Origin: Pseudomonas sp. B20(2017)
GTDB lineage: Bacteria; Pseudomonadota; Gammaproteobacteria; Pseudomonadales; Pseudomonadaceae
DNA length: 64,000 nt
Direction of reading: 5' to 3'
Assembly: GCF_002113125.1 (NCBI RefSeq)
Contig: NZ_NEJP01000003.1
Coordinates: forward strand, 186,001-250,000
The notes beneath the pieces are model-generated. The model had not been told where the DNA came from and made no database searches. It was given only the letters and a program-made list of their open reading frames with translations. This document shows, piece by piece, positions 21,901 to 29,856 of this stretch. A program made the position numbers and the translations under genes. Position 1 is the stretch's first letter. Every line of letters begins with the position of its first letter.

Positions 21901-22272
21901 ACGCTGAAACCACGGGTGCTGATCCGAGGTGTGGTTGATAACCAGCTCGGTGATCACTCGCAACCCGCGTTTATGCGCTTCGGCAATGAACCGCTTGGCA
22001 TCGGCCATCGTCCCGTAATCGCTGTGTACGCCGCGGTATTCGGCGATGTCGTAACCGTCGTCGCGACGTGGCGAGGGATAGAACGGCAGCAGCCAGATGG
22101 TGTTGACACCGAGTTCGGCGATGTAATCGAGTTTGGCGATCAGGCCGGGAAAGTCGCCGATCCCGTCGTTGTTGGAGTCGAAAAAGGATTTGACGTGAAC
22201 TTGATAGATAACCGCGTCCTTGTACCAGAGCGGATCCTTGATGAAGGTGGCTGCCTTGGGTTTCTTCGCCAT
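18931..22272 (-). CDS. treS: Trehalose synthase fused to maltokinase (TreS-Pep2)
   Basis: 1113 residues carrying two enzymes. The N-terminal half (about 1-560) is GH13 TreS, interconverting trehalose and maltose: [17 protein letters not shown] with the nucleophile (about 210), [11 protein letters not shown] with the acid/base Glu (about 254) and [11 protein letters not shown] (about 328). The C-terminal half (about 570-1113) is a maltokinase of the aminoglycoside-phosphotransferase fold: [15 protein letters not shown], the catalytic loop [10 protein letters not shown] (about 955) and the metal motif [11 protein letters not shown] (about 972). The product, maltose-1-phosphate, feeds GlgE encoded just upstream. 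ATG 22272 has AGGAG 6 nt upstream. Such fusions are usual in Pseudomonas. Confidence 0.95.
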   Translation of the reverse strand: MAKKPKAATFIKDPLWYKDAVIYQVHVKSFFDSNNDGIGDFPGLIAKLDYIAELGVNTIWLLPFYPSPRRDDGYDIAEYRGVHSDYGTMADAKRFIAEAHKRGLRVITELVINHTSDQHPWFQRARKAKPGSAARDFYVWSDDDQKYDGTRIIFLDTEKSNWTWDPVAGQYFWHRFYSHQPDLNFDNPQVMKAVLSVMRYWLDMGIDGLRLDAIPYLIERDGTNNENLPETHDVLKQIRAEIDANYPDRMLLAEANQWPEDTQLYFGDTDAEGVNGDECHMAFHFPLMPRMYMALAQEDRFPITDILRQTPEIPANCQWAIFLRNHDELTLEMVTDKERDYLWNYYAADRRARINLGIRRRLAPLMERDRRRIELLNSLLLSMPGTPTLYYGDEIGMGDNIYLGDRDGVRTPMQWSIDRNGGFSRADPASLVLPPIMDPQYGFQSVNVETQSGDPHSLLNWTRRLLAVRKQSKAFGRGTLKMLSPANRRVLAYTREYTGPDGKHEIILCVANVSRSAQAVELDLSAYVGMVPVEMLGGNAFPPIGQLNFLLTLAPYGFYWFGLAAENQMPSWHVEPAQSLPDFTTLVLKKRMEELLEAPSRATLEQAILPNWLQNRRWFAGKDAVIEQVKLAYGVRFGDAQHPVLLSEIEVQSGGQTSRYQLPFGFIAEDQVGPALPQQLALARVRRVRQVGLITDAFSLEAFIRAVLQGMQSGTVLESSEGEIRFEATPQLEKLGLGAESEVRYLSAEQSNSSVVIGNSLVLKLIRKVASGVHPELEMSAYLTDAGFANISPLLGSVIRRGADGEDNLLMIAQGYLSNQGDAWEWTQNNLERALRDELADAVSEQAQHYNALGELKDFAGMLGQRLGEMHQVLAAPSDNQDFAPQVSSAKDAQANGKDVAAQVEHALKLLKQHQGELDAADQKLVARLLDNKKTILAHVQELARQSAGGLRIRVHGDLHLGQVLVIKGDAYLIDFEGEPARPLAERRGKHSPYKDVSGVLRSFDYAAAMALNVHSVDNSPEAEAARRRVTERYLREAREAFLQAYRQAAANLDHAWQDPEGADAALALFGLEKAAYEVAYEAENRPTWLPVPLHGLYGLLTGLKPFSDLGGE

Positions 22273-22313
22273 GTGAAACTCCTGTTCAATTCATTGAAGC
22301 CGAAGCTGCTACT

Positions 22314-22420
22314 GATCGTTCCCACGCTCTGCGTGGGAATGCCGCCTTGGACGCTCTGCGTCCACCGCTGGGACGCGGAGCGTCCCGGGATGCATTCCCA
22401 CGCGGAGCGTGGGAACGATC
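22314..22420. repeat. Long nested inverted repeat between glgE and treS
   Basis: 107 bp. The outer arms are GATCGTTCCCACGCTCTGCG and GCGGAGCGTGGGAACGATC; inside them is a second palindrome, GGACGCTCTGCGTCC facing GGGACGCGGAGCGTCC. Copies with the same build occur at 32149, 51654 and 53041. This one begins 4 nt after the glgE stop and lies inside the operon. Confidence 0.9.
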
Positions 22421-22424
22421 ATCA

Positions 22425-24422
22425 TCAGGAAGAAGTAATGCGCCAGATTCCGAACGGTTGATACGCCGGATCGATCCGCATGAACTGGTACTTGCCGTGC
22501 CAGTCCCAGCGATGGCCGTTCATCAGGTCTTCGCCGTGGGTGGTGGCATCGTCCGGCAGGCCCATTTCCCACAGCGGCAGCTCGAAATTCGCCTCCTGTA
22601 CGTTATGCGGATCCAGGCTGACGGCCACCAGAATGAAGTTGCTGCCGTCCGCGCTGCGCTTGCCGAAATACAGAATGTTGTCGTTCCAGGCGTTGTAGAT
22701 CTTCAGGCCCAGATGGCTGTGCAGCGCCGGGTTCTGCCGGCGGATGCGGTTGAGCTGGGCGATCTCGGCAATGATGTTGCCGGGCTGGTTGAAGTCGCGG
22801 ACGCGGATCTCGTACTTCTCGGAATCGAGGTATTCCTCCTTGCCCGGCACCGGCGCCGATTCACACAGCTCAAACCCCGAATACATGCCCCACAGGCCCG
22901 AGCCCATGGTCGCCAGCGCCGCGCGAATCAAAAATCCGGGGCGCCCCGATTCATGCAGGAACGCCGGGTTGATGTCCGGGGTGTTGACGAAGAAGTTCGG
23001 CCGGTAGCACTCGCGCCACGGCGATTCATTGAGTTCGCTGAAGTAGGTCGCCAGCTCGGCCTTGGTGTTGCGCCAAGTGAAATAGGTGTAGCTCTGGGTG
23101 TAACCGACCTTGCCCAGTCGCGCCATCATCGCCGGGGTGGTGAAGGCCTCGGCAAGGAAGATCACTTCCGGGTACAGCGTGCGCACGTCGGCGATCAACC
23201 ATTGCCAGAACGGCAGCGGTTTGGTGTGCGGGTTGTCCACGCGAAAGATCTTCACGCCCTCCTGCACCCAGCCGACCACGATGTCGCGCAACTCGACCCA
23301 CAAGCTCGGAATCGCTTCCGGCGCATAGAAATCGACGTTGACGATGTCCTGGTATTTCTTCGGCGGGTTCTCGGCGTATTTGATCGTGCCGTCCGGCCGC
23401 CAGTTGAACCAGCCCGGATGCTGTTTGAGCCACGGGTGATCCTGGGAACACTGGATGGCGAAATCCAGGGCGATCTCCAGACCATGGTCAGCGGCAGCAG
23501 CTACCAGCCGACGAAAGTCTTCGCGGGTACCGAGTTGCGAGTGAATCGCTTCGTGGCCGCCCTCCTCGCTGCCGATCGCATACGGGCTGCCGGGATCATC
23601 CGGGCCGGCGGTCAGGGAATTGTTGCGGCCCTTGCGGTGGCTGCGGCCAATCGGGTGGATCGGCGTGAAGTACAACACGTCGAAGCCCATGTCCTGAATC
23701 ATCGGCAGGCGCGAGTGCACGTCATTGAAGGTGCCGTGGCGGGCGGGATCGTCGGTGATCGAGCGGGGAAACAGTTCGTACCAACTGGCGAATTCCGCCA
23801 GCTCGCGCTCGACGTCCACCGGGAATTCCGGACTGAGGCTCAGATAGGCGCGATGATCGGCCTCGGCCATCAGTTGCGCACTGCGCGAGTGCAGAAACAA
23901 CGCGACCTGCTCGGTTTCGAGCAGGCCGGACAATTCGTGGTGCAGGCCGGCCAGCTGTTCGCTGAGCTGCCCTTCGCTGCGCTCGGCGGCCTGCTGCACC
24001 ATGTTTCGCCCCTCTTGCAACTCGAGACTGACCGGGACGGCGGCGGTGTGTTTTTTCTCCAGTTCGTACTGAAAACTGGCGAACTGGTCGATCCACGCTT
24101 CGATCAGGAACAGATAACGGCCCATGCGCTGCGGCTGAAACACACCCCGCCAGCCGTTATTGCCCTGATCGCTCATGACTTCGGTCTGCCAGTTCTCATC
24201 GCCCTCTTCGCGCCAGCGGATGCGCACTGCGAGTTTGTCGTGACCGTCGGCGAACACCTTGCTGGTGACCACGATCTCCCGACCAGCGATTGCCTTGACG
24301 GCAAATTGTCCGCCGTCGAGGGTCGGCATGGTGTTTTCAATGACGATGCGCGGCAACAGCAAGGCCTGCGACAGCGGCATGTGCGGGTTGTAGCTCTGTT
24401 CGGAAGGTTTTTCAGCAGTCAT
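22425..24422 (-). CDS. glgE: Maltose-1-phosphate maltosyltransferase GlgE
   Basis: GH13_3 enzyme that extends alpha-1,4-glucans with maltose from maltose-1-phosphate. It has 665 residues. It shows the N-terminal IENTMPTLDGGQFAVKAI, the loop LYFTPIHPIGRSHRKG, the nucleophile motif VKIFRVDNPHTKP (about 396) and LAEAFTTPAMM with the acid/base Glu (about 426). The start is ATG 24422 because AAGGAG lies 9 nt upstream; the frame is open 18 codons further without such a site. It is the first gene of glgE-treS-glgB and is divergent from the small proline-rich gene. Confidence 0.95.
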   Translation of the reverse strand: MTAEKPSEQSYNPHMPLSQALLLPRIVIENTMPTLDGGQFAVKAIAGREIVVTSKVFADGHDKLAVRIRWREEGDENWQTEVMSDQGNNGWRGVFQPQRMGRYLFLIEAWIDQFASFQYELEKKHTAAVPVSLELQEGRNMVQQAAERSEGQLSEQLAGLHHELSGLLETEQVALFLHSRSAQLMAEADHRAYLSLSPEFPVDVERELAEFASWYELFPRSITDDPARHGTFNDVHSRLPMIQDMGFDVLYFTPIHPIGRSHRKGRNNSLTAGPDDPGSPYAIGSEEGGHEAIHSQLGTREDFRRLVAAAADHGLEIALDFAIQCSQDHPWLKQHPGWFNWRPDGTIKYAENPPKKYQDIVNVDFYAPEAIPSLWVELRDIVVGWVQEGVKIFRVDNPHTKPLPFWQWLIADVRTLYPEVIFLAEAFTTPAMMARLGKVGYTQSYTYFTWRNTKAELATYFSELNESPWRECYRPNFFVNTPDINPAFLHESGRPGFLIRAALATMGSGLWGMYSGFELCESAPVPGKEEYLDSEKYEIRVRDFNQPGNIIAEIAQLNRIRRQNPALHSHLGLKIYNAWNDNILYFGKRSADGSNFILVAVSLDPHNVQEANFELPLWEMGLPDDATTHGEDLMNGHRWDWHGKYQFMRIDPAYQPFGIWRITSS

Positions 24423-24640
24423 TGAGCATCTCTCCTTAACGCCCCAAGGACGCTCGTTTGCCTGTTTGGCGGTCACGACCGGGCCTGCGCCCGGTGATGA
24501 AATCTCTCAGGTTCCGAGCGGCCATCGCCGGGAAAAGTTCACAGGGATTTGCCCCGCCACAAAATCGGATCGATTTCGCAGTGCAGTGGTCAATCCACTT
24601 AAGCACTTCCTACGCCAAGTGCCACACGGAGGTTCACCCG

Positions 24641-24799
24641 ATGACTATTCCGATTCCGGCCGAAACACCTGACCCGAATATCGACAAACCGGTCCTGCCC
24701 GAGACCGAACCGCAGCCGATCCCCGAACAGGAACCGCCTGGCACCACGCCACCGCCCAAGGAAGAACCGCCGACGACCATGCCGCCAGTGATCGTCTGA
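24641..24799 (+). CDS. 52-residue proline-rich acidic mini-protein
   Basis: Starts at ATG 24641 with a strong Shine-Dalgarno (CGGAGG, 8 nt spacing) and ends at TGA, immediately abutting the mgtC-like stop on the other strand. It is about one third proline, with alternating Pro and Glu/Thr and no hydrophobic segment, so it is probably disordered and cytoplasmic. I do not recognise a family. The 218-nt divergent region to glgE holds a perfect 7-bp hairpin (ACCGGGC/GCCCGGT, 24478-24495) of unknown role. A longer frame from 24458 exists but lacks a ribosome site. Confidence 0.6.
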   Translation: MTIPIPAETPDPNIDKPVLPETEPQPIPEQEPPGTTPPPKEEPPTTMPPVIV

Positions 24800-25336
24800 T
24801 CAGCGCAGGTCGTGGTGGTCCTTCTCGATGCGATCCTTATCCAGTTGATCCTTTTCGAAGACTCTGACGATCCGCGGCATGACACTGAAGATCCCCAGCG
24901 CGAGCAACGTACTGAGCACCGCCGTGGCCTCCCGGCCCAGACCAGCCGCGACGCCGATGGCGGCGGTCATCCACAGGCCGGCGGCGGTGGTCAGGCCTTT
25001 CACGTGGCCTTCGTCGCCTTCATGGTTCTTGAGGATGGTGCCGGCGCCGAGAAAGCCGATCCCGGCAATCACCCCTTGCACCACCCGGCTCATGGCATCG
25101 GCCTGGGACCCGGACAATTGCGGCACCAGTACAAACAGCGCCGCGCCGAGGGCCACCAGCATGTGCGTCCGCACCCCGGCGGCCTTGCCCTTGTGTTCAC
25201 GCTCAAAGCCGAGAATGCCGCCCAGCAGCGCCGCCATCAGCAGGCGCACGGTGATCCGGGTCAGCTGCGACGCATCGCCAATGTCAGCGAATTCCGCTTG
25301 CAGGGTTTCCCACACTTCATGCCACCAGGCGTTCAT
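24800..25336 (-). CDS. MgtC/SapB-family inner-membrane protein
   Basis: 178 residues. The MgtC signature RLLMAALLGGILGFEREHKG (about 30-50) is followed by AAGVRTHMLVALGAALF, then VVQGVIAGIGFLGAGTI and GLTTAAGLWMTAAIGVAAGLG, giving about four or five membrane helices. A charged C-terminal tail ends in DKDRIEKDHHDLR. Family members are linked to survival at low magnesium and to regulation of ATP synthase or transporters. The specific role is unknown here, and the long C-terminal domain of Salmonella MgtC is absent (SapB type). The start is ATG 25336; the open frame extends 92 codons upstream through the intergenic region and DUF3203 gene. Confidence 0.88.
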   Translation of the reverse strand: MNAWWHEVWETLQAEFADIGDASQLTRITVRLLMAALLGGILGFEREHKGKAAGVRTHMLVALGAALFVLVPQLSGSQADAMSRVVQGVIAGIGFLGAGTILKNHEGDEGHVKGLTTAAGLWMTAAIGVAAGLGREATAVLSTLLALGIFSVMPRIVRVFEKDQLDKDRIEKDHHDLR

Positions 25337-25460
25337 CGTCCAGTCCTTGTAATGAGTTGATAAAGGATGGACAGCGCCGACCATTAATCGGTTGCGTAGA
25401 ACGATCTGCAGAACCGCGCGCCCTAACGTTTCAAACTCTCGTGAAAAAAAGGACAAGCCC

Positions 25461-25709
25461 ATGCCCCTTCGTATCGATGAAAGCAATCCGGATTCCAAAG
25501 TCTGTTTTTTCACCGTCGAGAATGGTGAGGAAATACGGATCTGCGACACGCTGGAAGTCAGGACAGATAGCGAAAAAGCCATGTCGTTCGTCGAAGTGGA
25601 AGGACGGCGCATCTACGTCACCGAAGCGGAAGCTGATGCATTGACCGTCGCAGGCGCCCGGGATGGACGCAAACACCTGAAGGCCGACGACAGTGATTCG
25701 GTGATTTGA
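25461..25709 (+). CDS. DUF3203-family small protein
   Basis: 82 residues. It is an acidic, mostly beta protein (VCFFTVENGEEIRICDTLEV, FVEVEGRRIYVTEAEADALT) of the DUF3203 type common in Pseudomonas. There is no signal peptide or membrane segment, so it is probably cytoplasmic. The function is unknown. ATG 25461 has AAAGGA 8 nt upstream. It is divergent from the mgtC-like gene, with 124 nt between. Confidence 0.75.
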   Translation: MPLRIDESNPDSKVCFFTVENGEEIRICDTLEVRTDSEKAMSFVEVEGRRIYVTEAEADALTVAGARDGRKHLKADDSDSVI

Positions 25710-25904
25710 CTGACCTCGATCAACAATCGGCGCAGACGTCTGGGATAGGCATCTGCGCCTTGGCCTGCGGGCTGCTTCAAGTTGTCGCAGGCGTGGCTTA
25801 AAAAGTCATCTGATACGCTTTTTATTGAAATACCTGAGCCTGTTATGCAAACAGATCGGCGCTCATAGTTCCCTGGCCTGATGGAGGCTGATGAGCGAAC
25901 GACC

Positions 25905-27335
25905 ATGAGCGAACGAATCCCCGTCCGAACCGTAGAAGCATCTCCCCAGATAAAAAAAGTACCGGCGCGCCCAATGAAGGCGAAACACGCCACCAGCGAC
26001 AACCAGATCTTCACCCGCAGCTTCACCGGCCTGTTCCGCACCTTGCGCATGAGCGGCGCGGGATTTCTGTTCCTGTTGTTCTTCGGTACGGTGTGGCTGA
26101 ACTGGGGCGGGCGTCAGGCAGTGCTTTGGGACCTTTCCGAGAGCAAGTTCCACATCTTTGGCGCGACCTTCTGGCCGCAGGATTTCATTCTGCTGTCGGC
26201 GCTGCTGATCATCGCCGCGTTCGGCCTGTTCGCGATTACCGTGTTCGCCGGCCGGGTGTGGTGCGGCTACACCTGCCCGCAGAGTTCGTGGACGTGGATC
26301 TTCATGTGGTGCGAGAAGATCACCGAAGGTGAGCGCAACCAGCGGATCAAGCTGCAAGCCGCGCCCTGGAGCCTGAACAAACTGGCCCGGCGTGCGGCCA
26401 AGCACACGTTGTGGCTGGCAATCAGCGTGCTGACCGGCCTGACTTTCGTTGGCTACTTCACCCCGATCCGTCCGCTGGCCGAAGAACTGCTGACCTTGCA
26501 AATCGGCGGCGTCAGCCTGTTTTGGGTGCTGTTCTTCACCGCCGCCACCTACATCAATGCTGGCTGGCTGCGTGAAGCAGTGTGCATGCATATGTGCCCG
26601 TATGCGCGGTTCCAGAGCGTGATGTTCGACAAGGACACGCTGGCAATTTCCTACGACGTGGCCCGTGGCGAAAACCGTGGCCCGCGCAAACGCGAGGTGA
26701 AACCGGCCGAAGCCGGGCTCGGCGATTGCATCGACTGCCAGTTGTGCGTGCAGGTCTGCCCGACCGGCATCGACATTCGCGACGGCCTGCAAATGGAATG
26801 CATCGGCTGCGCGGCGTGCATCGACGCCTGCGACTCGATCATGGACAAGATGAATTACGCCCGAGGCCTGATTCGCTATACCTCTGAGCGTGAACTTCAG
26901 GGCGGTAAGACGCATCTGCTGCGCCCGCGACTGATCGGCTACGTCGCGGTGCTGGTGGTGATGATCGGCGCCCTCGCCCTCGCGTTGATCGAGCGGCCGA
27001 TGGTGTCGCTGGATGTGACCAAGGACCGTGGTCTGTTCCGTGAAAACGGTCTGGGCCAGATCGAAAACATCTACACCCTCAAGGTCATCAACAAGACCCA
27101 GCAGCGCCAGGACTACAACCTGACGCTGGTGGACGGTGAAGGCTTTCAGTTGCAAGGCAAGACCGAACTGAGCCTGGCACCGGGCGAGATCGTCGATGTG
27201 CCGGTGTCGGTGGCGATGACCACGGAACGTGCGGCCAGCAGCTCGCAGACCTTGAGTTTCAAGATTGCCGACAGCGATGAGCCCGAGATTTATAGCGTGG
27301 CGAAGAGCCGGTTTGTTGCGCCGATGAATCGCTGA
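25905..27335 (+). CDS. ccoG: cbb3 oxidase assembly protein CcoG (FixG/RdxA family)
   Basis: 476 residues. Inner-membrane polyferredoxin needed for cbb3-type oxidase assembly, where it is proposed to reduce Cu(II). Visible are a transmembrane pair near 45-110, the membrane-embedded cysteines VWCGYTCPQSSW and CMHMCPY, two 4Fe-4S clusters CIDCQLCVQVCPTG (about 275) and CIGCAACIDACDS (about 300), a further helix near 350 and a C-terminal Ig-like domain. The start at 25905 is chosen from the family N-terminus; ATG 25881 is in frame 8 codons upstream, and neither has an ideal ribosome site. The rest of the ccoNOP-ccoHIS cluster is not adjacent. Confidence 0.92.
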   Translation: MSERIPVRTVEASPQIKKVPARPMKAKHATSDNQIFTRSFTGLFRTLRMSGAGFLFLLFFGTVWLNWGGRQAVLWDLSESKFHIFGATFWPQDFILLSALLIIAAFGLFAITVFAGRVWCGYTCPQSSWTWIFMWCEKITEGERNQRIKLQAAPWSLNKLARRAAKHTLWLAISVLTGLTFVGYFTPIRPLAEELLTLQIGGVSLFWVLFFTAATYINAGWLREAVCMHMCPYARFQSVMFDKDTLAISYDVARGENRGPRKREVKPAEAGLGDCIDCQLCVQVCPTGIDIRDGLQMECIGCAACIDACDSIMDKMNYARGLIRYTSERELQGGKTHLLRPRLIGYVAVLVVMIGALALALIERPMVSLDVTKDRGLFRENGLGQIENIYTLKVINKTQQRQDYNLTLVDGEGFQLQGKTELSLAPGEIVDVPVSVAMTTERAASSSQTLSFKIADSDEPEIYSVAKSRFVAPMNR

Positions 27336-27358
27336 TCCCTTAGACTGCGGCGCAGCCG

Positions 27359-27422
27359 TTCGCGAGCAAGCTCGCTCCCACAGTTGACCGCATTCCTCTG
27401 TGGGAGCGAGCTTGCTCGCGAA
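27359..27422. repeat. REP doublet after ccoG
   Basis: Units TTCGCGAGCAAGCTCGCTCC and its inverse, 14 nt apart, outward-in orientation. It lies between ccoG and the MocR-type gene and may end ccoG transcripts. Confidence 0.9.
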
Positions 27423-27467
27423 GGAAGGCGACACGGTCTTTCAGAATGAAATCAATCCGGACCCAAG

Positions 27468-28877
27468 ATGAAACGCTACGAAAAATTCGCCGACGACATC
27501 GCTGAACTGATCCGCTCCGGCGTCCTCGGCCCCGGTCAGCGGGTGCCGTCGGTGCGCTATGCCAGCCAGACTTACGGCGTCAGCCCCTCCACGGTGTTCC
27601 AGGCCTATTACTTGCTGGAACGCCGAGGCCTGATCCGCGCCCGCCCGCGTTCCGGCTACTTCGTCAACACCCACGCGCCGAGCCCGTTTTCGGAGCCGGT
27701 GATCAGCAGCCAGGTCAACGAGTCCACCAAGGTCGACGTCAGCGAACTGGTGTTCTCGGTACTCGAATCGATCAAGGACCCGAGCACCGTGCCGTTCGGT
27801 TCGGCGTTTCCCAGCCCGACCCTGTTTCCGCTGCAACGCCTGTCCCGTTCGCTGGCCAGCGCCGCCCGGGAGATGGACCCGCGTATGGTGGTCACCGACA
27901 TGTCGCCGGGCAACCCGCAACTGCGTCGGCAGATCGCGCTGCGCTACATGGTCGGCGGGCTGATGCTGCCGATGGAAGAACTGCTGATCACCAACGGCGC
28001 CCTCGAAGCACTGAACCTGTGCCTGCAAGCCGTGACCGAACCCGGCGATCTGGTGGCCATCGAAGCCCCGGCGTTTTACGCCAGCCTGCAAGTGCTCGAA
28101 CGTCTGAAACTCAAAGCCGTGGAAATCCCCGTGCACCCGCGCGACGGCATCGACCTCGGCGTGCTCGCCCAGACACTGGAACGACACCCGATCAAGGCCT
28201 GCTGGTGCATGACCAGTTTCCAGAACCCGATGGGCGCGACCATGCCCGAGGCCAAGAAACAGGAACTGGTGGAACTGCTGAAACAGCATCAAGTGCCGCT
28301 GATCGAAGACGACGTCTACGCCGAACTCTATTACGGCCAGCAGGCGCCGAAACCGGCCAAGGCCTTCGACACCGAAGGGCTGGTGATGCATTGCGGCTCG
28401 TTCGCCAAGAGCCTGGCCCCCGGCTACCGCATCGGCTGGGTCGCCGCCGGGCGCTACGCGCAAAAGATCGAACGGCTGAAACTGATGACCTCGCTGTGCG
28501 CCTCGATGCCGGCGCAAGCGGCCATCGCCGACTATCTGCAACACGGCGGCTACGACCGCCACCTGCGCAAACTGCGCTACGCCTTGGAGGAACAGCAAAG
28601 CGCCATGCTCGCCGCCATCGCCCGCTACTTCCCGGCACAGACTCGCGTGAGCCAACCGGCGGGCGGCTACTTCCTGTGGCTAGAGTTACCGCCGCAGATG
28701 GATTCGTTGAAGTTGTTTCAGATGGCGTTGGCGCAGGGGATCAGCATCGCGCCGGGGCCGATATTTTCGCCGACCCAAAGATTCAGGAATTGCATTCGAT
28801 TGAACTACGGCAGCCCGTGGACCGAGGATGCGGAGAAGGCGATGGAGACGTTGGGGCGGATTGTGCGGTCGTTTTGA
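27468..28877 (+). CDS. MocR-type regulator (GntR HTH plus aminotransferase domain)
   Basis: 469 residues. An N-terminal winged helix of the GntR family (residues 1-70: LRSG-type VPSVRYASQTYGVSPSTVFQ, LERRGLIRARPRSGYFV) is joined to a class-I aminotransferase-like domain. The PLP-binding lysine is in HCGSFAKSLAPGYRIGW (about 307), and the conserved VAIEAPAFYASLQ and IEDDVYAELYYG are present. Such proteins usually use PLP or an amino-compound aldimine as effector and often regulate a neighbouring pathway, but no obvious target is adjacent. Start ATG 27468. Confidence 0.88.
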   Translation: MKRYEKFADDIAELIRSGVLGPGQRVPSVRYASQTYGVSPSTVFQAYYLLERRGLIRARPRSGYFVNTHAPSPFSEPVISSQVNESTKVDVSELVFSVLESIKDPSTVPFGSAFPSPTLFPLQRLSRSLASAAREMDPRMVVTDMSPGNPQLRRQIALRYMVGGLMLPMEELLITNGALEALNLCLQAVTEPGDLVAIEAPAFYASLQVLERLKLKAVEIPVHPRDGIDLGVLAQTLERHPIKACWCMTSFQNPMGATMPEAKKQELVELLKQHQVPLIEDDVYAELYYGQQAPKPAKAFDTEGLVMHCGSFAKSLAPGYRIGWVAAGRYAQKIERLKLMTSLCASMPAQAAIADYLQHGGYDRHLRKLRYALEEQQSAMLAAIARYFPAQTRVSQPAGGYFLWLELPPQMDSLKLFQMALAQGISIAPGPIFSPTQRFRNCIRLNYGSPWTEDAEKAMETLGRIVRSF

Positions 28878-28901
28878 GACTGATGTCTCCGCATTGACCC
28901 A

Positions 28902-28991
28902 TTCGCGAGCAAGCTCGCTCCCACAGAGTCCGATGCCGTTCACAAAAACGGTGGCCAACTCAAATCACTGTGGGAGCGAGCTTGCTCGCGA
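28902..28991. repeat. REP doublet between two convergent genes
   Basis: Two inverted REP units about 40 nt apart between the MocR-type gene and the SDR gene. Confidence 0.9.
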
Positions 28992-29024
28992 TGGGGCCAG
29001 TTAAGGCAATGCAAGTCCTGAGGC

Positions 29025-29771
29025 TTAGCGCCCTCCACCGAGATCGACAAACGTCCCGGTGGCATACGAAGCCTTGTCTGACAGCAACCAGACAATCGCC
29101 TCCGCCACTTCATCCGGCCGCCCGCCACGGGCCATCGGGATCGCCGATTCCAGCTTGCTGACCCGATCCGGATCGCCACTCAACGCATGGAAATCGGTAT
29201 AAATGTAGCCCGGACGCACCGCATTCACCCGAATCCCCTCGCCCGCCACTTCCTTGGACAGACCAATGGTGAACGTATCCAACGCACCTTTTGAAGCCGC
29301 GTAATCGACGTATTCGTTAGGCGAACCCAGCCGCGCGGCAACCGAGGAAACGTTGACGATGCTGCCGCCCTGCCCGCCGTGTTTGGGTGACATGCGCAGG
29401 ATCGCGTGCTTGGCGCAAAGGATCGGCGCCAGGACGTTGGTTTTCATGATTTTGAGGATGCGGAATTCGGACATTTCGTCGACCCGCGATTTGTGTCCGA
29501 CGGTGCCGGCATTGTTCACCAGAGCGGTGACCCGGCCCAGTTCGGTGTCGACCCGGTGAAACAGTGCGACCACTTCGTCTTCGATACTGACGTCGGCGCG
29601 AACGGCGATAGCGGTAGCGCCGCGCTCACGTACCTGCTCGAGCACGTGATGAGCAGCCTGTTCGTCCGACTGGTAATTGATGCAGATCCGATAGCCTTGC
29701 TCGGCAGCCAACAACGCAGTGGCGGCGCCGATTCCACGGCCGCCGCCGGTGATCACAATGACTTTATCCAT
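29025..29771 (-). CDS. Short-chain dehydrogenase/reductase
   Basis: 248 residues, cytoplasmic NAD(P)-dependent oxidoreductase. The cofactor motif is TGGGRGIGAA (about 8-17), followed by LVNNAGTVG, the active-site serine in VNVSSVAARLG and YAASKGALDTF with the catalytic Tyr and Lys, and PG-type VRPGYIYTDFH. It resembles glucose/ribitol dehydrogenases or FabG-like enzymes, but the substrate cannot be told. The start is ATG 29771 with GGGGGAAAGG just upstream; 8 further open codons upstream are less likely. Confidence 0.88.
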   Translation of the reverse strand: MDKVIVITGGGRGIGAATALLAAEQGYRICINYQSDEQAAHHVLEQVRERGATAIAVRADVSIEDEVVALFHRVDTELGRVTALVNNAGTVGHKSRVDEMSEFRILKIMKTNVLAPILCAKHAILRMSPKHGGQGGSIVNVSSVAARLGSPNEYVDYAASKGALDTFTIGLSKEVAGEGIRVNAVRPGYIYTDFHALSGDPDRVSKLESAIPMARGGRPDEVAEAIVWLLSDKASYATGTFVDLGGGR

Positions 29772-29856
29772 GCTGGCCTTTCCCCCGATGCACACGTAAC
29801 AGTCGGGGCAAGAATAACCGTCATTGTCGGGTTTTGCATGAACGGAGATCAGCTGT

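Noticed and set aside
18988..22461. A 1157-codon open frame antisense to treS and continuing past glgE's end
   Set aside because: It mirrors the treS coding frame, as expected in GC-rich DNA. It has no ribosome site or recognisable domain and reads as His/Gln/Arg-rich filler. The treS motifs on the other strand are complete.
25710..25723. Anr-like site CTGAC-CTCG-ATCAA upstream of ccoG
   Set aside because: It matches 8 of 10 positions but starts directly after the DUF3203 stop, about 180 nt from ccoG, and no promoter elements at a suitable distance could be seen.
27359..28991. Repeated GAGCAAGCTCGCTCCCAC blocks as a possible CRISPR array
   Set aside because: The units are palindromic, occur as inverted pairs and have no regular spacers; they are REP elements.
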